Below, one piece after another: positions 1-9,691 of a stretch of 64,000 bases of DNA. The stretch spans positions 1 through 64,000 of the forward strand of contig JAQXGF010000050.1 of assembly GCA_029006155.1 (NCBI GenBank). Reading direction: 5' to 3'. Each line of letters opens with the position of its first letter. Position 1 is the stretch's first letter. The stretch is from Lachnospiraceae bacterium (GTDB lineage: Bacteria; Bacillota; Clostridia; Lachnospirales; Lachnospiraceae). The translations under genes were made by a program, and so were the position numbers. The notes under the pieces are model-generated. The model saw only the letters and a program-made list of their open reading frames with translations. It was not told the origin of the DNA and did no database searches.

Positions 1-16
1 GTAGAGGAGGTTTGAA

Positions 17-832
17 ATGAGTGTACAATTGCTGGACAAGACCAGGAAAATAAATCAGCTCCTTCATAACAACAACACGAGCAAGGTTGTATTCAATGAT
101 ATCTGCGATGTGCTGACAGGGATTCTGAATTCCAATATTCTGGTAATCAGCCGCAAAGGTAAGGTGCTGGGCGTCGGATTATGTGACGGCGTGGAAGAAA
201 TCCGGGAATTGATTGTAGACCGTGTAGGCGGATATATTGATCCGTTGCTGAATGAGCGTCTTCTCGGGGTTCTTTCGACAAAGGAGAACGTCAATCTGGA
301 GACCCTTGGTTTTGAAGGAGACAATGTACGGAAGTATCAGGCGATCATCAATCCGATTGATATTGCAGGAGAGCGGCTCGGTACTGTATTTATGTACAAG
401 AGCGGCAGCCAGTATGAGATTGATGACATTATCTTAAGTGAGTATGGCACGACAGTTGTCGGTCTGGAGATGATGCGTTCCGTAAATGAGGAGAATGCAG
501 AGGAGAACCGCAAGATTCAGATCGTAAAGTCCGCGATCAGCACCCTGTCCTTCTCAGAGATGGAAGCGATCATTCATATTTTTGATGAGCTGAACGGTAC
601 AGAGGGGATTCTCGTGGCGAGCAAAATCGCAGATAGGGTCGGAATCACACGTTCTGTCATCGTCAATGCACTGCGGAAGTTTGAGAGTGCAGGTGTTATC
701 GAGTCCCGGTCTTCCGGTATGAAAGGAACCTACATCAAGGTGCTCAATGATGTCGTATTCGATGAGCTTGAGGAGATTCGGAAGAGTAAGAATATCAGCA
801 ATTATGCCAGAACCGGAAAAAAGGAAGACTAG
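17..832 (+). CDS. codY: CodY, GTP- and branched-chain-amino-acid-sensing repressor
   Basis: Global nutritional regulator of low-GC Gram-positive bacteria; it binds DNA when GTP and isoleucine/leucine/valine are plentiful. The 271-residue product has the family layout: an N-terminal GAF sensor (about residues 1-155, starting MSVQLLDKTRKINQLL) and a C-terminal winged helix (about 185-255). The recognition helix region reads ASKIADRVGITRSVIVNALR, which is the highly conserved CodY motif. A GAGGAGG ribosome site lies 6 bp before the ATG. The length is slightly above the roughly 260 residues of Bacillus CodY because of a short lysine-rich tail. The gene ends in its own terminator, so it is not co-transcribed with the downstream kinases. 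The family assignment is near certain; ligand specificity is inferred from the family. Confidence 0.97.
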   Translation: MSVQLLDKTRKINQLLHNNNTSKVVFNDICDVLTGILNSNILVISRKGKVLGVGLCDGVEEIRELIVDRVGGYIDPLLNERLLGVLSTKENVNLETLGFEGDNVRKYQAIINPIDIAGERLGTVFMYKSGSQYEIDDIILSEYGTTVVGLEMMRSVNEENAEENRKIQIVKSAISTLSFSEMEAIIHIFDELNGTEGILVASKIADRVGITRSVIVNALRKFESAGVIESRSSGMKGTYIKVLNDVVFDELEEIRKSKNISNYARTGKKED

Positions 833-873
833 ACAAAGGATAGAAAGATACAGAAACATACAGAAACGTACAG

Positions 874-920
874 CCTTCTGGATTCATGTGGGAATGTGAA
901 TCCAGGAGGTTGATTTTTTA
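874..920 (+). terminator. Intrinsic terminator of codY
   Basis: A 13-bp stem (874-886 with 897-909, one G-U pair) closes a 10-nt loop and is followed by a T-rich tail at 911-920. It lies 41 bp after the codY stop and separates codY from the kinase operon. I see no gene between 921 and 1020. Confidence 0.85.
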
Positions 921-1020
921 TTCCTGCAGGCAACGAGCCAGACAGCCATGCCAACCCACGGCTCATCAAAAACACAAATTTTCAGAAGAAACTGGTAAAA
1001 TGGATAAAAGAAAATAGAAT

Positions 1021-1049
1021 TTGACATTGTATGCATTTACATCTAATAT
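1021..1049 (+). promoter_or_regulatory. Sigma-A-type promoter of the kinase operon
   Basis: TTGACA at 1021-1026 and TAATAT at 1044-1049 are separated by exactly 17 bp. Transcription would start near 1056, giving a leader of about 210 nt before the first kinase. That leader contains the structured repeat at 1098-1228. Confidence 0.8.
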
Positions 1050-1097
1050 AAATGATGACTATGACTGGTGCAGTGAATCAAAACGTCCGAAGAGAAA

Positions 1098-1228
1098 GGA
1101 GTGGTGCGAGCCACTCCTGATAAGCTGTGAAGCAGCATTCGGTTATGACATATCATAAGGAGGGACCCGCTTGCGGGAGGATTCCTTGTGATCCTACAAG
1201 TAGCGAAGCGGATTGCGAATATCCGCTT
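1098..1228 (+). repeat. Structured intergenic repeat, copy A, in the kinase leader
   Basis: A chain of hairpins starts with a 7-bp stem GGAGTGG/CCACTCC (1098-1104 with 1111-1117). It continues through CTGATAAGCTG and GAAGCAGC and ends with AAGCGGAT/ATCCGCTT closing a TGCGAAT loop (last base 1228). Most of the same sequence recurs at 55867-55948. Copy A carries about 45 extra bases in the middle, themselves including a CCCGCTTGCGGG-type hairpin. An open frame runs through this element into the kinase gene, but the repeat content argues that it is untranslated leader. It could be a REP/MITE-like DNA repeat or a leader RNA; the sequence alone does not decide. Confidence 0.7.
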
Positions 1229-1264
1229 GACCCAGAAACGGAAAGAGAAGAGGCTAAGAAACAT

Positions 1265-3313
1265 ATGGAAAATTTGAACATTCAGCTGCCATGGCCTGGA
1301 TGGCGGGCAGTGAAGTATCTTGGAAACGGTCAGTTCGGGCAGGTATATGAGATTGAGCGCACGCAGGCCGGGATCACGGAGCATGCGGCGGTGAAGATCG
1401 TCACACGGCCAAAAGATGAGAGCGAGCTGGAAGCACGGTATGAAAACGGGTTTGATGAGGAAAGCGTTGCGGCGTCCTACGCGGAGGAACTGCAGCAGTA
1501 TGCCAGCGAGTACCGTCTGATGCTGGAGATGAAAGGGCAGTCAAATATCATCAGTTGCGATGATTTTACCCTGATCGAGAATCCGAATGGGATCGGTGGA
1601 AAGATCTATATCCGGATGGAGCTGCTGACACCGTTGAAAAAGATGCAAAAAGAGATATTTACAAAGGAAGAGACCGTGATCCGGCTCGGTATGGACATCT
1701 GTCGGGCGCTGATGCTCTGCGAGGAGAAACATATTATCCACCGGGATATCAAGCCGGAGAATATCATGGTGTCACAATTTGGTGATTTCAAGCTGTGCGA
1801 TTTTGGCGTTTCCCGGTTTCTGGACCATACGACGAATGCATCTCAGTCGGGTACTCCGGCATACTGGGCACCGGAAATTGCGCATATGGAAGAATACGGA
1901 AAGTCGGTAGATCTATATTCACTCGGCATCATGATGTATTGGATGCTGAACAACCGCAAGATGCCGTTTATCGATGTGGATGAGGTGATGACTGCACAGA
2001 AAATGAATGAAGCACTGCGGCGGCGCTACAGCGGCGAGGATTTGCCGATGCCGGCGAAGGGGAGCCATCGGCTGAAGCAGATCGTACTGAAGGCCTGTGC
2101 ATATCGTCCATCAGACCGGTATACATCTGCAAATGAGATGTATGCAGATCTGGAGGCATTGCAGTCTGGTACGGGCAGAAATGAAAGCCAGTTCCATGGA
2201 AGTACTTCTGGTGGAACGGTCGGTGGAGAGCGTACTACTTTTAATGGAACGATCGGCGGGAAAAGCACCTGCGGCAGCACACAGGGGAGCTGGAGCGGCC
2301 GGACAGAGGGAAATGCATGGAACGATGATACCCAGCATACGATCGGCAAGCCAAAGCAGGCACATAAGCAAATGTGGGAAACCGACGCCGATATGGGAAC
2401 GGTTGAAGAGACCGTTGGTGTCAGACAGGCTTATGCAAAGCAGGAACAAAAGCAGAAGCAGACGATGGCTCAGGTGAAGGCAGCGGTGTCACAGGCAGAA
2501 GAAAAAAAGAAAAATGGATTGCGGTGGAAATATGGGACTGCGGATCTGTGGCTGAGTATCGCCGATACCGCGATCGTGCTGGTCGTCCATTATCTGCTGT
2601 TGTTCTGTTATCAGAAGAGTTATTTCCATAGTCAATATGGATATTCCGGGAGCGCGGATCTGGTAAATGGTACCTTGATTGCTTCCTGGTTTCTGCCGAT
2701 TCTGGCGGCAATTGCTGTAGTTCTGTTTCGCAGAGAAATGCTCCGAAATGGAATCGTGGTGAAGATGATCGCGAGCATTGCGATCGCATCTTATCTGAGC
2801 GTATACACAGAAATTGGAAGCCTGATTTTAAAGAAGTGGTCATTCTACTTTAACCATGCGATTTGGATTGATGTAGTAGCTTTTGCAAGCAGTTACGGTG
2901 CAATGCTTTTCCTCGCCAGCGGTTTGGTAGGAGATGACACTGAAACGACGAGTGAAGGAGTTCTTTGGGGGATGATGCCACTCTACTATTATTACACGTT
3001 TTATGTTATTGGCAAAAATCTGGATAATTTTGAGACAGGAGGAATTCCGATCTGGATGGGACTGATGCTCGTACCGGTTGTGATGCTGGTTGCAATTTAT
3101 ATCATGAAGAGCAGTGCTCTGGCTAAGATTGCAGGGGTAGTGTTGGGACTTGTTTTGGGCAGTATGATTCTCGTGGTTTTATTCGAAATATATCCGAATA
3201 GCAGCGACTGGTCATGGTATGTATTTGTACTGATTTCTGTTTCTATATTGGGTCCGCCTGCGCTTGGCTGGAAGATGGCAGGCAGCTGGGAAAAGGCGAT
3301 AGAAAAGTTATAG
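1265..3313 (+). CDS. Membrane-anchored Ser/Thr protein kinase
   Basis: Hanks-type kinase domain in residues 1-300: glycine loop GNGQFG, ATP lysine K44 in AAVKIV, catalytic HRDIKPEN with D161, DFG at 179-181, and a WAPE motif. A Gly/Ser/Thr-rich linker (about 305-385) and a short Gln/Lys-rich segment follow. About eight hydrophobic helices then end the 682-residue protein, so the kinase faces the cytoplasm from a polytopic membrane anchor. PASTA repeats are absent, unlike PrkC/Stk1. I chose ATG 1265 because its N-terminus matches the paralogue at 3347 and because the in-frame upstream codons lie in a structured repeat; an AGAAGAGG ribosome site precedes it. The gene is 33 bp from the next kinase, so the two form an operon. 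Substrates and the signal sensed by the membrane domain are unknown. Confidence 0.9.
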   Translation: MENLNIQLPWPGWRAVKYLGNGQFGQVYEIERTQAGITEHAAVKIVTRPKDESELEARYENGFDEESVAASYAEELQQYASEYRLMLEMKGQSNIISCDDFTLIENPNGIGGKIYIRMELLTPLKKMQKEIFTKEETVIRLGMDICRALMLCEEKHIIHRDIKPENIMVSQFGDFKLCDFGVSRFLDHTTNASQSGTPAYWAPEIAHMEEYGKSVDLYSLGIMMYWMLNNRKMPFIDVDEVMTAQKMNEALRRRYSGEDLPMPAKGSHRLKQIVLKACAYRPSDRYTSANEMYADLEALQSGTGRNESQFHGSTSGGTVGGERTTFNGTIGGKSTCGSTQGSWSGRTEGNAWNDDTQHTIGKPKQAHKQMWETDADMGTVEETVGVRQAYAKQEQKQKQTMAQVKAAVSQAEEKKKNGLRWKYGTADLWLSIADTAIVLVVHYLLLFCYQKSYFHSQYGYSGSADLVNGTLIASWFLPILAAIAVVLFRREMLRNGIVVKMIASIAIASYLSVYTEIGSLILKKWSFYFNHAIWIDVVAFASSYGAMLFLASGLVGDDTETTSEGVLWGMMPLYYYYTFYVIGKNLDNFETGGIPIWMGLMLVPVVMLVAIYIMKSSALAKIAGVVLGLVLGSMILVVLFEIYPNSSDWSWYVFVLISVSILGPPALGWKMAGSWEKAIEKL

Positions 3314-3346
3314 ATATAAAAGGAAAGAAAAGAGGGAAAAATAAAT

Positions 3347-4882
3347 ATGGAAGATTTCAATATTCAGCTGCCATGGCCTGGATGGCGGGCAGTAAAGTAT
3401 CTTGGAAGCGGTCAGTTCGGGAGTGTCTATGAGGTCGAGCGCGCGCAGCTTGGCATCACGGAGCGGGCTGCGGTGAAGGTGATTGCGCGGCCGAAGGATG
3501 AAGATGAGGTGGAGCAGCTGTATGAGAGCGGCTTTGATAAAGAAAGCGTTTCAGCGTATTATGAAGAGAGTCTGAATCGCTATATTCGTGAATACCGTAT
3601 GATGATGGAGCTGAAAGGCCAGTCCAACATCGTCAGCTGTGATGATTTTGCACTGATTCCGAATCCGGATGGGCTAGGCTGGAAAATTTATATCCGGATG
3701 GAGCTTCTGACTTCCTTAAAAAAGGTACCGAAGGAGATGCTGGAAAAGGATTCCGGCGTCATTCGGCTGGGCATGGATATTTGCAGAGCCCTGATGCTGT
3801 GCGAGCAGAAGCATATCATCCACCGGGATATCAAGCCGGAAAATGTGATGGTATCTTCGTTTGGAAATTTCAAGCTGTGTGATTTCGGGATTTCCAGAGT
3901 GCTGGACCATACGACCAATGCGACGAAGGCGGGGACTCCGCTCTACTGGGCACCGGAAGTGGTACGCATGGAAAAGTACGGACAGACGGTTGATATTTAT
4001 TCGCTTGGAATTATGATGTATGAGATGCTGAACAACCGCAGAGTGCCATTTATCCGCGCGGATGAACCGATTACAGCGAAGAAAATCGATGAGGCAATGG
4101 ACCGCAGACAAAGAGGAGAGCAGGTGCCGCCGCCGGCAAACGGTCACCCGGAGCTGAAACGGATCGTATTGAAGGCGTGTGCATACCGTCCGCAGGATCG
4201 ATATGCCTCTGCAGAAGAGATGTATGCGGATCTGGAGACACTGGCAAATGGCGGGGAGAATATCAGCTCGCAGACCTTTCGCTCGCAGTGTGGAATGGCA
4301 GAAAGGAATAAGCCAGAAGTTCAGAATGCCTGGAAGACGATGGGAAGCCAGGGCAGTTCGTATGACCGGGGCTGGAAGACGCAGGGCAGTCTGGATGACC
4401 GGGCAGACTGGGGAAGCCAGATTAGCGGTGGTCGGAATGAAACGCAGGATCGCCTTATCTTCGATGGCGGGTATCTCTCAGAGGATATGATCACAGAGCC
4501 TGACACGCAGGAAGCCGTGCTGGAGGATGTCTATGTCCTGCTTGTGGGTCGGAAGATCAACAATATAGAGGAGCTGCGGTATAAATTTTTCGGACAGATC
4601 ATACCAGACAACCGGAAGCTGCTGCTCGTTGCGAAAGATTACAGCAGGGATGCATACGAGCAGCTTGGCAGATTCGTGCGTCAGGGCTTTGTCCGGATGG
4701 TGGCGGTATGGGCGCCGGAAGAAAAAGGAACCTTAGAGGAGATAGCGTCCTTGACCGGTACCAGAATCATCGGTGCGGAACCGATCAGCTATGTGACACT
4801 TGATGAGCTGGGACATGCGGAGCGTGTCCGTGTATGGGAAGATGGGATGGAGCTTACTAAAAAATCTTCAAAAAAACGATAA
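3347..4882 (+). CDS. Ser/Thr kinase fused to a GroEL apical-like domain
   Basis: Residues 1-300 are a complete Hanks kinase: K44, HRDIKPEN with D161, DFG at 179-181 and WAPE. It is clearly paralogous to the kinase just upstream. After a Ser/Gly/Arg linker (301-368), residues 369-506 align with residues 190-330 of the GroEL encoded at 5572-7197. The matches include FDGGYLS with FDRGYIS, EAVLED with EAVLDD, KINNIEEL with [17 protein letters not shown] with RKLLIIAED, and LDELGHAERVRV with [12 protein letters not shown]. My hand alignment finds 43 identities over about 125 positions, with gaps of only four and three residues plus one insertion. This span equals the apical domain, without equatorial or intermediate domains. 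No membrane segment is visible, so the product should be cytosolic. The gene lies 77 bp before the groESL promoter with no terminator between. A chaperone-linked role is inference; the domain homology is directly visible. Confidence 0.9.
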   Translation: MEDFNIQLPWPGWRAVKYLGSGQFGSVYEVERAQLGITERAAVKVIARPKDEDEVEQLYESGFDKESVSAYYEESLNRYIREYRMMMELKGQSNIVSCDDFALIPNPDGLGWKIYIRMELLTSLKKVPKEMLEKDSGVIRLGMDICRALMLCEQKHIIHRDIKPENVMVSSFGNFKLCDFGISRVLDHTTNATKAGTPLYWAPEVVRMEKYGQTVDIYSLGIMMYEMLNNRRVPFIRADEPITAKKIDEAMDRRQRGEQVPPPANGHPELKRIVLKACAYRPQDRYASAEEMYADLETLANGGENISSQTFRSQCGMAERNKPEVQNAWKTMGSQGSSYDRGWKTQGSLDDRADWGSQISGGRNETQDRLIFDGGYLSEDMITEPDTQEAVLEDVYVLLVGRKINNIEELRYKFFGQIIPDNRKLLLVAKDYSRDAYEQLGRFVRQGFVRMVAVWAPEEKGTLEEIASLTGTRIIGAEPISYVTLDELGHAERVRVWEDGMELTKKSSKKR

Positions 4883-4958
4883 ATGAGTAAAACGGAGAAA
4901 AACGGAGAAAATCAGAGAATATCAAAAGAATACATATAAAAACAGGAAACTGATGAAT

Positions 4959-4987
4959 TTGCATTATTCCGGTAATTTCATTAATAT
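4959..4987 (+). promoter_or_regulatory. groESL promoter
   Basis: TTGCAT at 4959-4964 and TAATAT at 4982-4987 are 17 bp apart, placing the transcript start near 4994, immediately before the CIRCE operator. The transcript would carry an untranslated leader of about 150 nt with further possible hairpins, for example AGCCGAA pairing with TTCGGTT around 5042-5080. Confidence 0.8.
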
Positions 4988-4998
4988 AGCATTGTTGA

Positions 4999-5025
4999 TT
5001 AGCACTCAAGCTTGACGAGTGCTAG
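4999..5025 (+). promoter_or_regulatory. CIRCE operator (HrcA binding site)
   Basis: TTAGCACTC and GAGTGCTAG are inverted repeats separated by 9 bp. This matches the canonical CIRCE element TTAGCACTC-N9-GAGTGCTAA at all but the final base. It lies just downstream of the -10 box, the normal position for repression of groESL by HrcA. hrcA itself is not in this window. The upstream kinase genes lie before CIRCE, so they should escape this repression. Confidence 0.95.
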
Positions 5026-5148
5026 CAAATAAAAGCGAATTTAGCCGAATCACCGCAATGGCCGTTCGGTTATAAGCGGGCAGTATGTGGACGACAGGTT
5101 CACCTGCCACAATGAATCTGGATGAAACCATCTAAGGAGGAATTAAAA

Positions 5149-5433
5149 ATGAAGTTAGTACCGTTAGGCGACAGAGTTGTATTAAAGCAGTTTGAAGCAG
5201 AAGAGACGACCAAGTCCGGCATCATCCTGACCAGCAAGACGCAGGAAAAGCCGCAGGAGGCAGAGGTCATCGCAGTAGGACCGGGCGGACTGGTAGACGG
5301 CAAAGAAGTGACCATGCAGGTAAAGGTCGGCGATAAGGTAATCTACTCCAAGTATTCAGGAAACGAAGTAAAGCTTGGTGAGGAAGAGTACATCATCGTA
5401 AAGCAGGGCGACATTCTCGCAGTGGTAGAGTAA
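5149..5433 (+). CDS. groES: Co-chaperonin GroES (Hsp10)
   Basis: The 94-residue product has the full GroES fold sequence: MKLVPLGDRVVLKQ at the N-terminus, the mobile loop around residues 16-35 with TTKSGIILTS, the roof loop region, and the conserved YSKYSGNEVKLGEEEYIIV near the end. It forms the heptameric lid of the GroEL folding chamber in the cytosol. ATG 5149 is preceded by AAGGAGG at 5134-5140; an in-frame ATG nine codons upstream lacks a good ribosome site and would extend past the conserved start. The gene is repressed through CIRCE. The 138-bp gap to groEL is long for this operon and holds two hairpins (see 5450-5543). Confidence 0.98.
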   Translation: MKLVPLGDRVVLKQFEAEETTKSGIILTSKTQEKPQEAEVIAVGPGGLVDGKEVTMQVKVGDKVIYSKYSGNEVKLGEEEYIIVKQGDILAVVE

Positions 5434-5449
5434 GGAAAATGGCGCGGGC

Positions 5450-7197
<1,748 letters not shown>

Positions 7198-7230
7198 TAA
7201 AGCATTGAGACGTGCAAGGATGTCGAGAAA

Positions 7231-7316
7231 GCAAGAGAATCACTTGTGATTCTCTTGCTGGATCGGCAGACTTGTGGGGCGATAGCCCCTCAGCGAAAGA
7301 GCGAAGCTCTTGAGCT
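7231..7316. repeat. Cluster of GAA/GATA-loop hairpins after groEL
   Basis: Three compact inverted repeats follow each other: a 12-13-bp arm at 7231-7243 with 7246-7258, a GGGGC/GCCCC stem closing GATA near 7277-7291, and AAGAGC/GCTCTT closing GAA near 7298-7312. No T-tract follows, so they are not an ordinary terminator. Their style resembles the structured repeats at 1098 and 55867, but the sequences are not homologous. Confidence 0.55.
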
Positions 7317-7349
7317 GTAGTACGTCTATTCATTCCTAAAATCTTTATA

Positions 7350-7384
7350 AAATGAGGGTAAACAATAGACGTTTACCCTCATTT
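7350..7384 (+). terminator. Probable groESL terminator, possibly bidirectional
   Basis: A perfect 14-bp inverted repeat (7350-7363 with 7371-7384) has A residues at the 5' side and T residues at the 3' side of the stem around a 7-nt loop. The T-tract is short and lies mostly inside the stem, so efficiency is uncertain. Confidence 0.65.
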
Positions 7385-7457
7385 GTGTTAAACTGAAAAA
7401 AGTGCAGGAATTTTCTGATAAATCATCTGCAAAAACGAACATATGAAGGAGCAGAGT

Positions 7458-8138
7458 ATGGACGAACGATCAATCCGGGAGATCATACGGGAGGAGTTAA
7501 AAAAGCTGAAAGGCATGACGTGGGGACAGAGACTCGGCTACATATGGGATTATTACAAGCCCCTGATGGCGGCGATTCTCGCAGTGATTCTGGTGATTTC
7601 GATCGGAGTCAGCATTTACCGGAATATGCAGATCAATCATCTCCTGAATGTATATTTCGTCAACTGTAACTCGACGGAGATGGATGCGCAGGCGATCACG
7701 GATGACTTTGCGGAGTACATTGGCGGGATCGGCGCGAAGGATGAGATACTGATCGATACATCGACGGTATTGGACGCAGAGGATACATCCCAGTATTCGA
7801 TGGCGAGTCAGATGAAGTTCACCGCGGTAGCGGCGGCAGGCGACATTGACGTGGCGGTGTTTGATACGGAGCAGTATGAGAAGTACCGTGATGGCTACGG
7901 ACTCGAAGATCTCTCCAAGATCCTATCGGAGGAGCAGCTTTCCAAATGGAAAGATTCTCTTGTCTATGGAACGGATGAAGAGACCGGCAAGGAGATTCCG
8001 GTAGCGCTGGATGTGCAGAACGCTTCGCTGATTAAACAGTCCAATGCGTACAATGGCGAAAAAGCATATGCTGCGGTCATGGTGAATTCGTCTCATACAG
8101 ATATGAGTGCGAAGTTTCTGGAATATCTCATGCAGTAA
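7458..8138 (+). CDS. Single-pass membrane protein of unknown function
   Basis: The 226-residue product has a charged cytoplasmic N-terminus (residues 1-35, rich in Arg/Glu/Lys), one strong transmembrane helix at about 36-56, and an extracytoplasmic acidic domain of about 170 residues without cysteines near the membrane. I do not recognise the family. ATG 7458 is used because AAGGAG lies 6 bp before it; an ATG at 7443 overlaps that site. It lies 60 bp upstream of another small membrane protein, probably in the same transcript. Confidence 0.75.
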   Translation: MDERSIREIIREELKKLKGMTWGQRLGYIWDYYKPLMAAILAVILVISIGVSIYRNMQINHLLNVYFVNCNSTEMDAQAITDDFAEYIGGIGAKDEILIDTSTVLDAEDTSQYSMASQMKFTAVAAAGDIDVAVFDTEQYEKYRDGYGLEDLSKILSEEQLSKWKDSLVYGTDEETGKEIPVALDVQNASLIKQSNAYNGEKAYAAVMVNSSHTDMSAKFLEYLMQ

Positions 8139-8198
8139 GGGTATCAGATGAAGAAGGCTTCAAAAGGTGTGAACGGGTAAAAACGAGGGAGGAACGAC

Positions 8199-8699
8199 AT
8201 GAACGATTCATACAAAGAAATACTGATTAAACGAAACACCCCAGTGGGGAACAAGATTCTGAAAGGGCTGCTGATTGCCCTGGCTGCGATCAGCATTTTT
8301 ATCGGCCTGGTATTCTGGCCGCTTCTGATCGTCGGCGCGGTGCTGGTCGTCGTCTGCTGGCTGTTTGTCCCGAAGCTCGAGGTAGAGTATGAATACTTAT
8401 ACGTCAACGGAGAGCTGGATATCGATGCTATCTACTCCAAACAGAAGCGGAAAAAGATGGGAAGCTACGATGCATCCGAGCTGGAGATCCTGGCTCCGGA
8501 AAATTCCCATGAGCTGGATTCCTTTAAGAACAAAAAGGATCTGAAGCTGAAGGATTACACCTCCTTAGATCCACATGCGAAGTGCTACATCCTCGTATTC
8601 AATAAGGAAAAAGGACAGGAGATGATCAAGGTCGAACTGGATGAGTCCATTCTGAACGATCTGCGCCGGATCGCTCCGCGAAAAGTAAATCTGTATTAA
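8199..8699 (+). CDS. DUF6106-like membrane protein
   Basis: The 166-residue protein has two adjacent transmembrane helices (about residues 24-42 and 45-63) and a C-terminal cytoplasmic domain of about 100 residues containing VEYEYLYVNGELDIDAIY and a basic KQKRKK stretch. The overall pattern resembles the uncharacterised DUF6106 family of Lachnospiraceae; this naming is from memory and moderately secure. An AGGGAGGAACGAC ribosome region precedes ATG 8199. A terminator follows at 8761. Confidence 0.75.
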   Translation: MNDSYKEILIKRNTPVGNKILKGLLIALAAISIFIGLVFWPLLIVGAVLVVVCWLFVPKLEVEYEYLYVNGELDIDAIYSKQKRKKMGSYDASELEILAPENSHELDSFKNKKDLKLKDYTSLDPHAKCYILVFNKEKGQEMIKVELDESILNDLRRIAPRKVNLY

Positions 8700-8760
8700 T
8701 CAAAGGTGCTGCAGCGGTTTGATGAAAGCTTGTTTCCTATATGATTCATGAATAACAAAA

Positions 8761-8799
8761 GGAAGACGCCACATTTGTATAAGTGGTATCTTCCTTTTT
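8761..8799 (+). terminator. Intrinsic terminator
   Basis: A stem of about 12 bp (GGAAGACGCCAC with GTGGTATCTTCC, one mismatch) around a 10-nt loop is followed by TTTTTC. It ends the 7458-8699 transcript. Confidence 0.85.
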
Positions 8800-8856
8800 C
8801 TTTTCCTGAAAAGATGGATCTTATCAACCGAGTTTTACTATGCAGCTGAACGATCC

Positions 8857-9462
8857 CTACAGCTCCGTATAATCGGTATCGATCACACTGTCATCGTCAA
8901 AATTCCGGTGCAGGGAATTCCAGAAGCGCTGGCCGGCTTTTTTCAAAGCGTGGACTGTGAGCAGTCGGGTGATGCCGTCCAGAATCAGGGTGATGCCGAT
9001 GTAAAGTGACATGGTAGCGACCGCTTCCCACGGGCAGAAGACGAGGACGACGCCTGCAGCAGTGACCAGAATATTCAGGATCAGGCTCAGCACGCTTCCG
9101 GAGATGCCGGCGTGGAGCAGATGCACAGATTTCTCGATTCCGGTGATTCCCTCGGTGAGAATGTAGATGCTGAACAGAAAGCCTAAAAAGACGGTCGCTG
9201 TCACCTTATGGGACAGCAGGAAAATGCCGATCAGAAGTTTTAAAATACCGCTGAACATGCTGCCCTTTGTCTCCATCAGGTAGCGTTCGCCGAGGAAAAA
9301 CTCCGCCAGACTGATCACGCCTCCGATGATCAGCAGAATGCAGACGACGGTGATCAGGATATCGTTGGCACTTTCCGGACGCATGCAGAATAAAAGTCCT
9401 GCCAGGATCGCGAGAAGTGCGTGGATGATCGAACATGTTTTGATCTGTTTTACATATTTCAT
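8857..9462 (-). CDS. DUF308 (HdeD-like) membrane protein
   Basis: The 201-residue, very hydrophobic protein has about six transmembrane helices arranged as three similar hairpins. These are typical of DUF308/HdeD-type proteins, which are linked to acid resistance in Escherichia coli but uncharacterised in Firmicutes. A short charged tail (about residues 180-201, DDDSVIDTDYTEL) ends it. ATG at 9462 follows AAAGGAGG with ideal spacing; an 18-codon upstream in-frame extension would run through the promoter. It is a single-gene minus-strand unit with its own promoter. Confidence 0.85.
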   Translation of the reverse strand: MKYVKQIKTCSIIHALLAILAGLLFCMRPESANDILITVVCILLIIGGVISLAEFFLGERYLMETKGSMFSGILKLLIGIFLLSHKVTATVFLGFLFSIYILTEGITGIEKSVHLLHAGISGSVLSLILNILVTAAGVVLVFCPWEAVATMSLYIGITLILDGITRLLTVHALKKAGQRFWNSLHRNFDDDSVIDTDYTEL

Positions 9463-9487
9463 AATGATTCCTCCTTTGTTTGCCCCT

Positions 9488-9516
9488 ACTATAGTGCGGC
9501 GAAATTTGGTTGTCAA
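9488..9516 (-). promoter_or_regulatory. Promoter of the DUF308 gene
   Basis: On the minus strand TTGACA (9516-9511) and TATAGT (9493-9488) are separated by 17 bp. The start point would be about 20 bp upstream of the DUF308 start codon. Confidence 0.8.
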
Positions 9517-9628
9517 CGGGACAATATCCGGATTTTGTCAGAAAAAATTTAACTTTGCCATCGTAATTATTTAGATCCGTTTGGTATTCTGAGATATCAA
9601 TGGATAGTTGCGATTTGCTGACAGATGA

Positions 9629-9656
9629 TTGTAATTTTTTTTACCTGCGTTATAAT
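9629..9656 (+). promoter_or_regulatory. Promoter of the two-component operon
   Basis: TATAAT at 9651-9656 is preceded at 16 bp by the weak -35 TTGTAA (9629-9634). The spacer is T-rich. No terminator separates this transcript from the downstream lipid-carrier genes. Confidence 0.6.
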
Positions 9657-9691
9657 AAGGGCAGTGCAGCTATCCAGAAAGGACGGATGAG

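Noticed and set aside
1127-1264. N-terminal extension of the first kinase starting at 1127
   Set aside because: The codons lie in a structured repeat also found at 55.9 kb, and the paralogous kinase starts at the equivalent of 1265.
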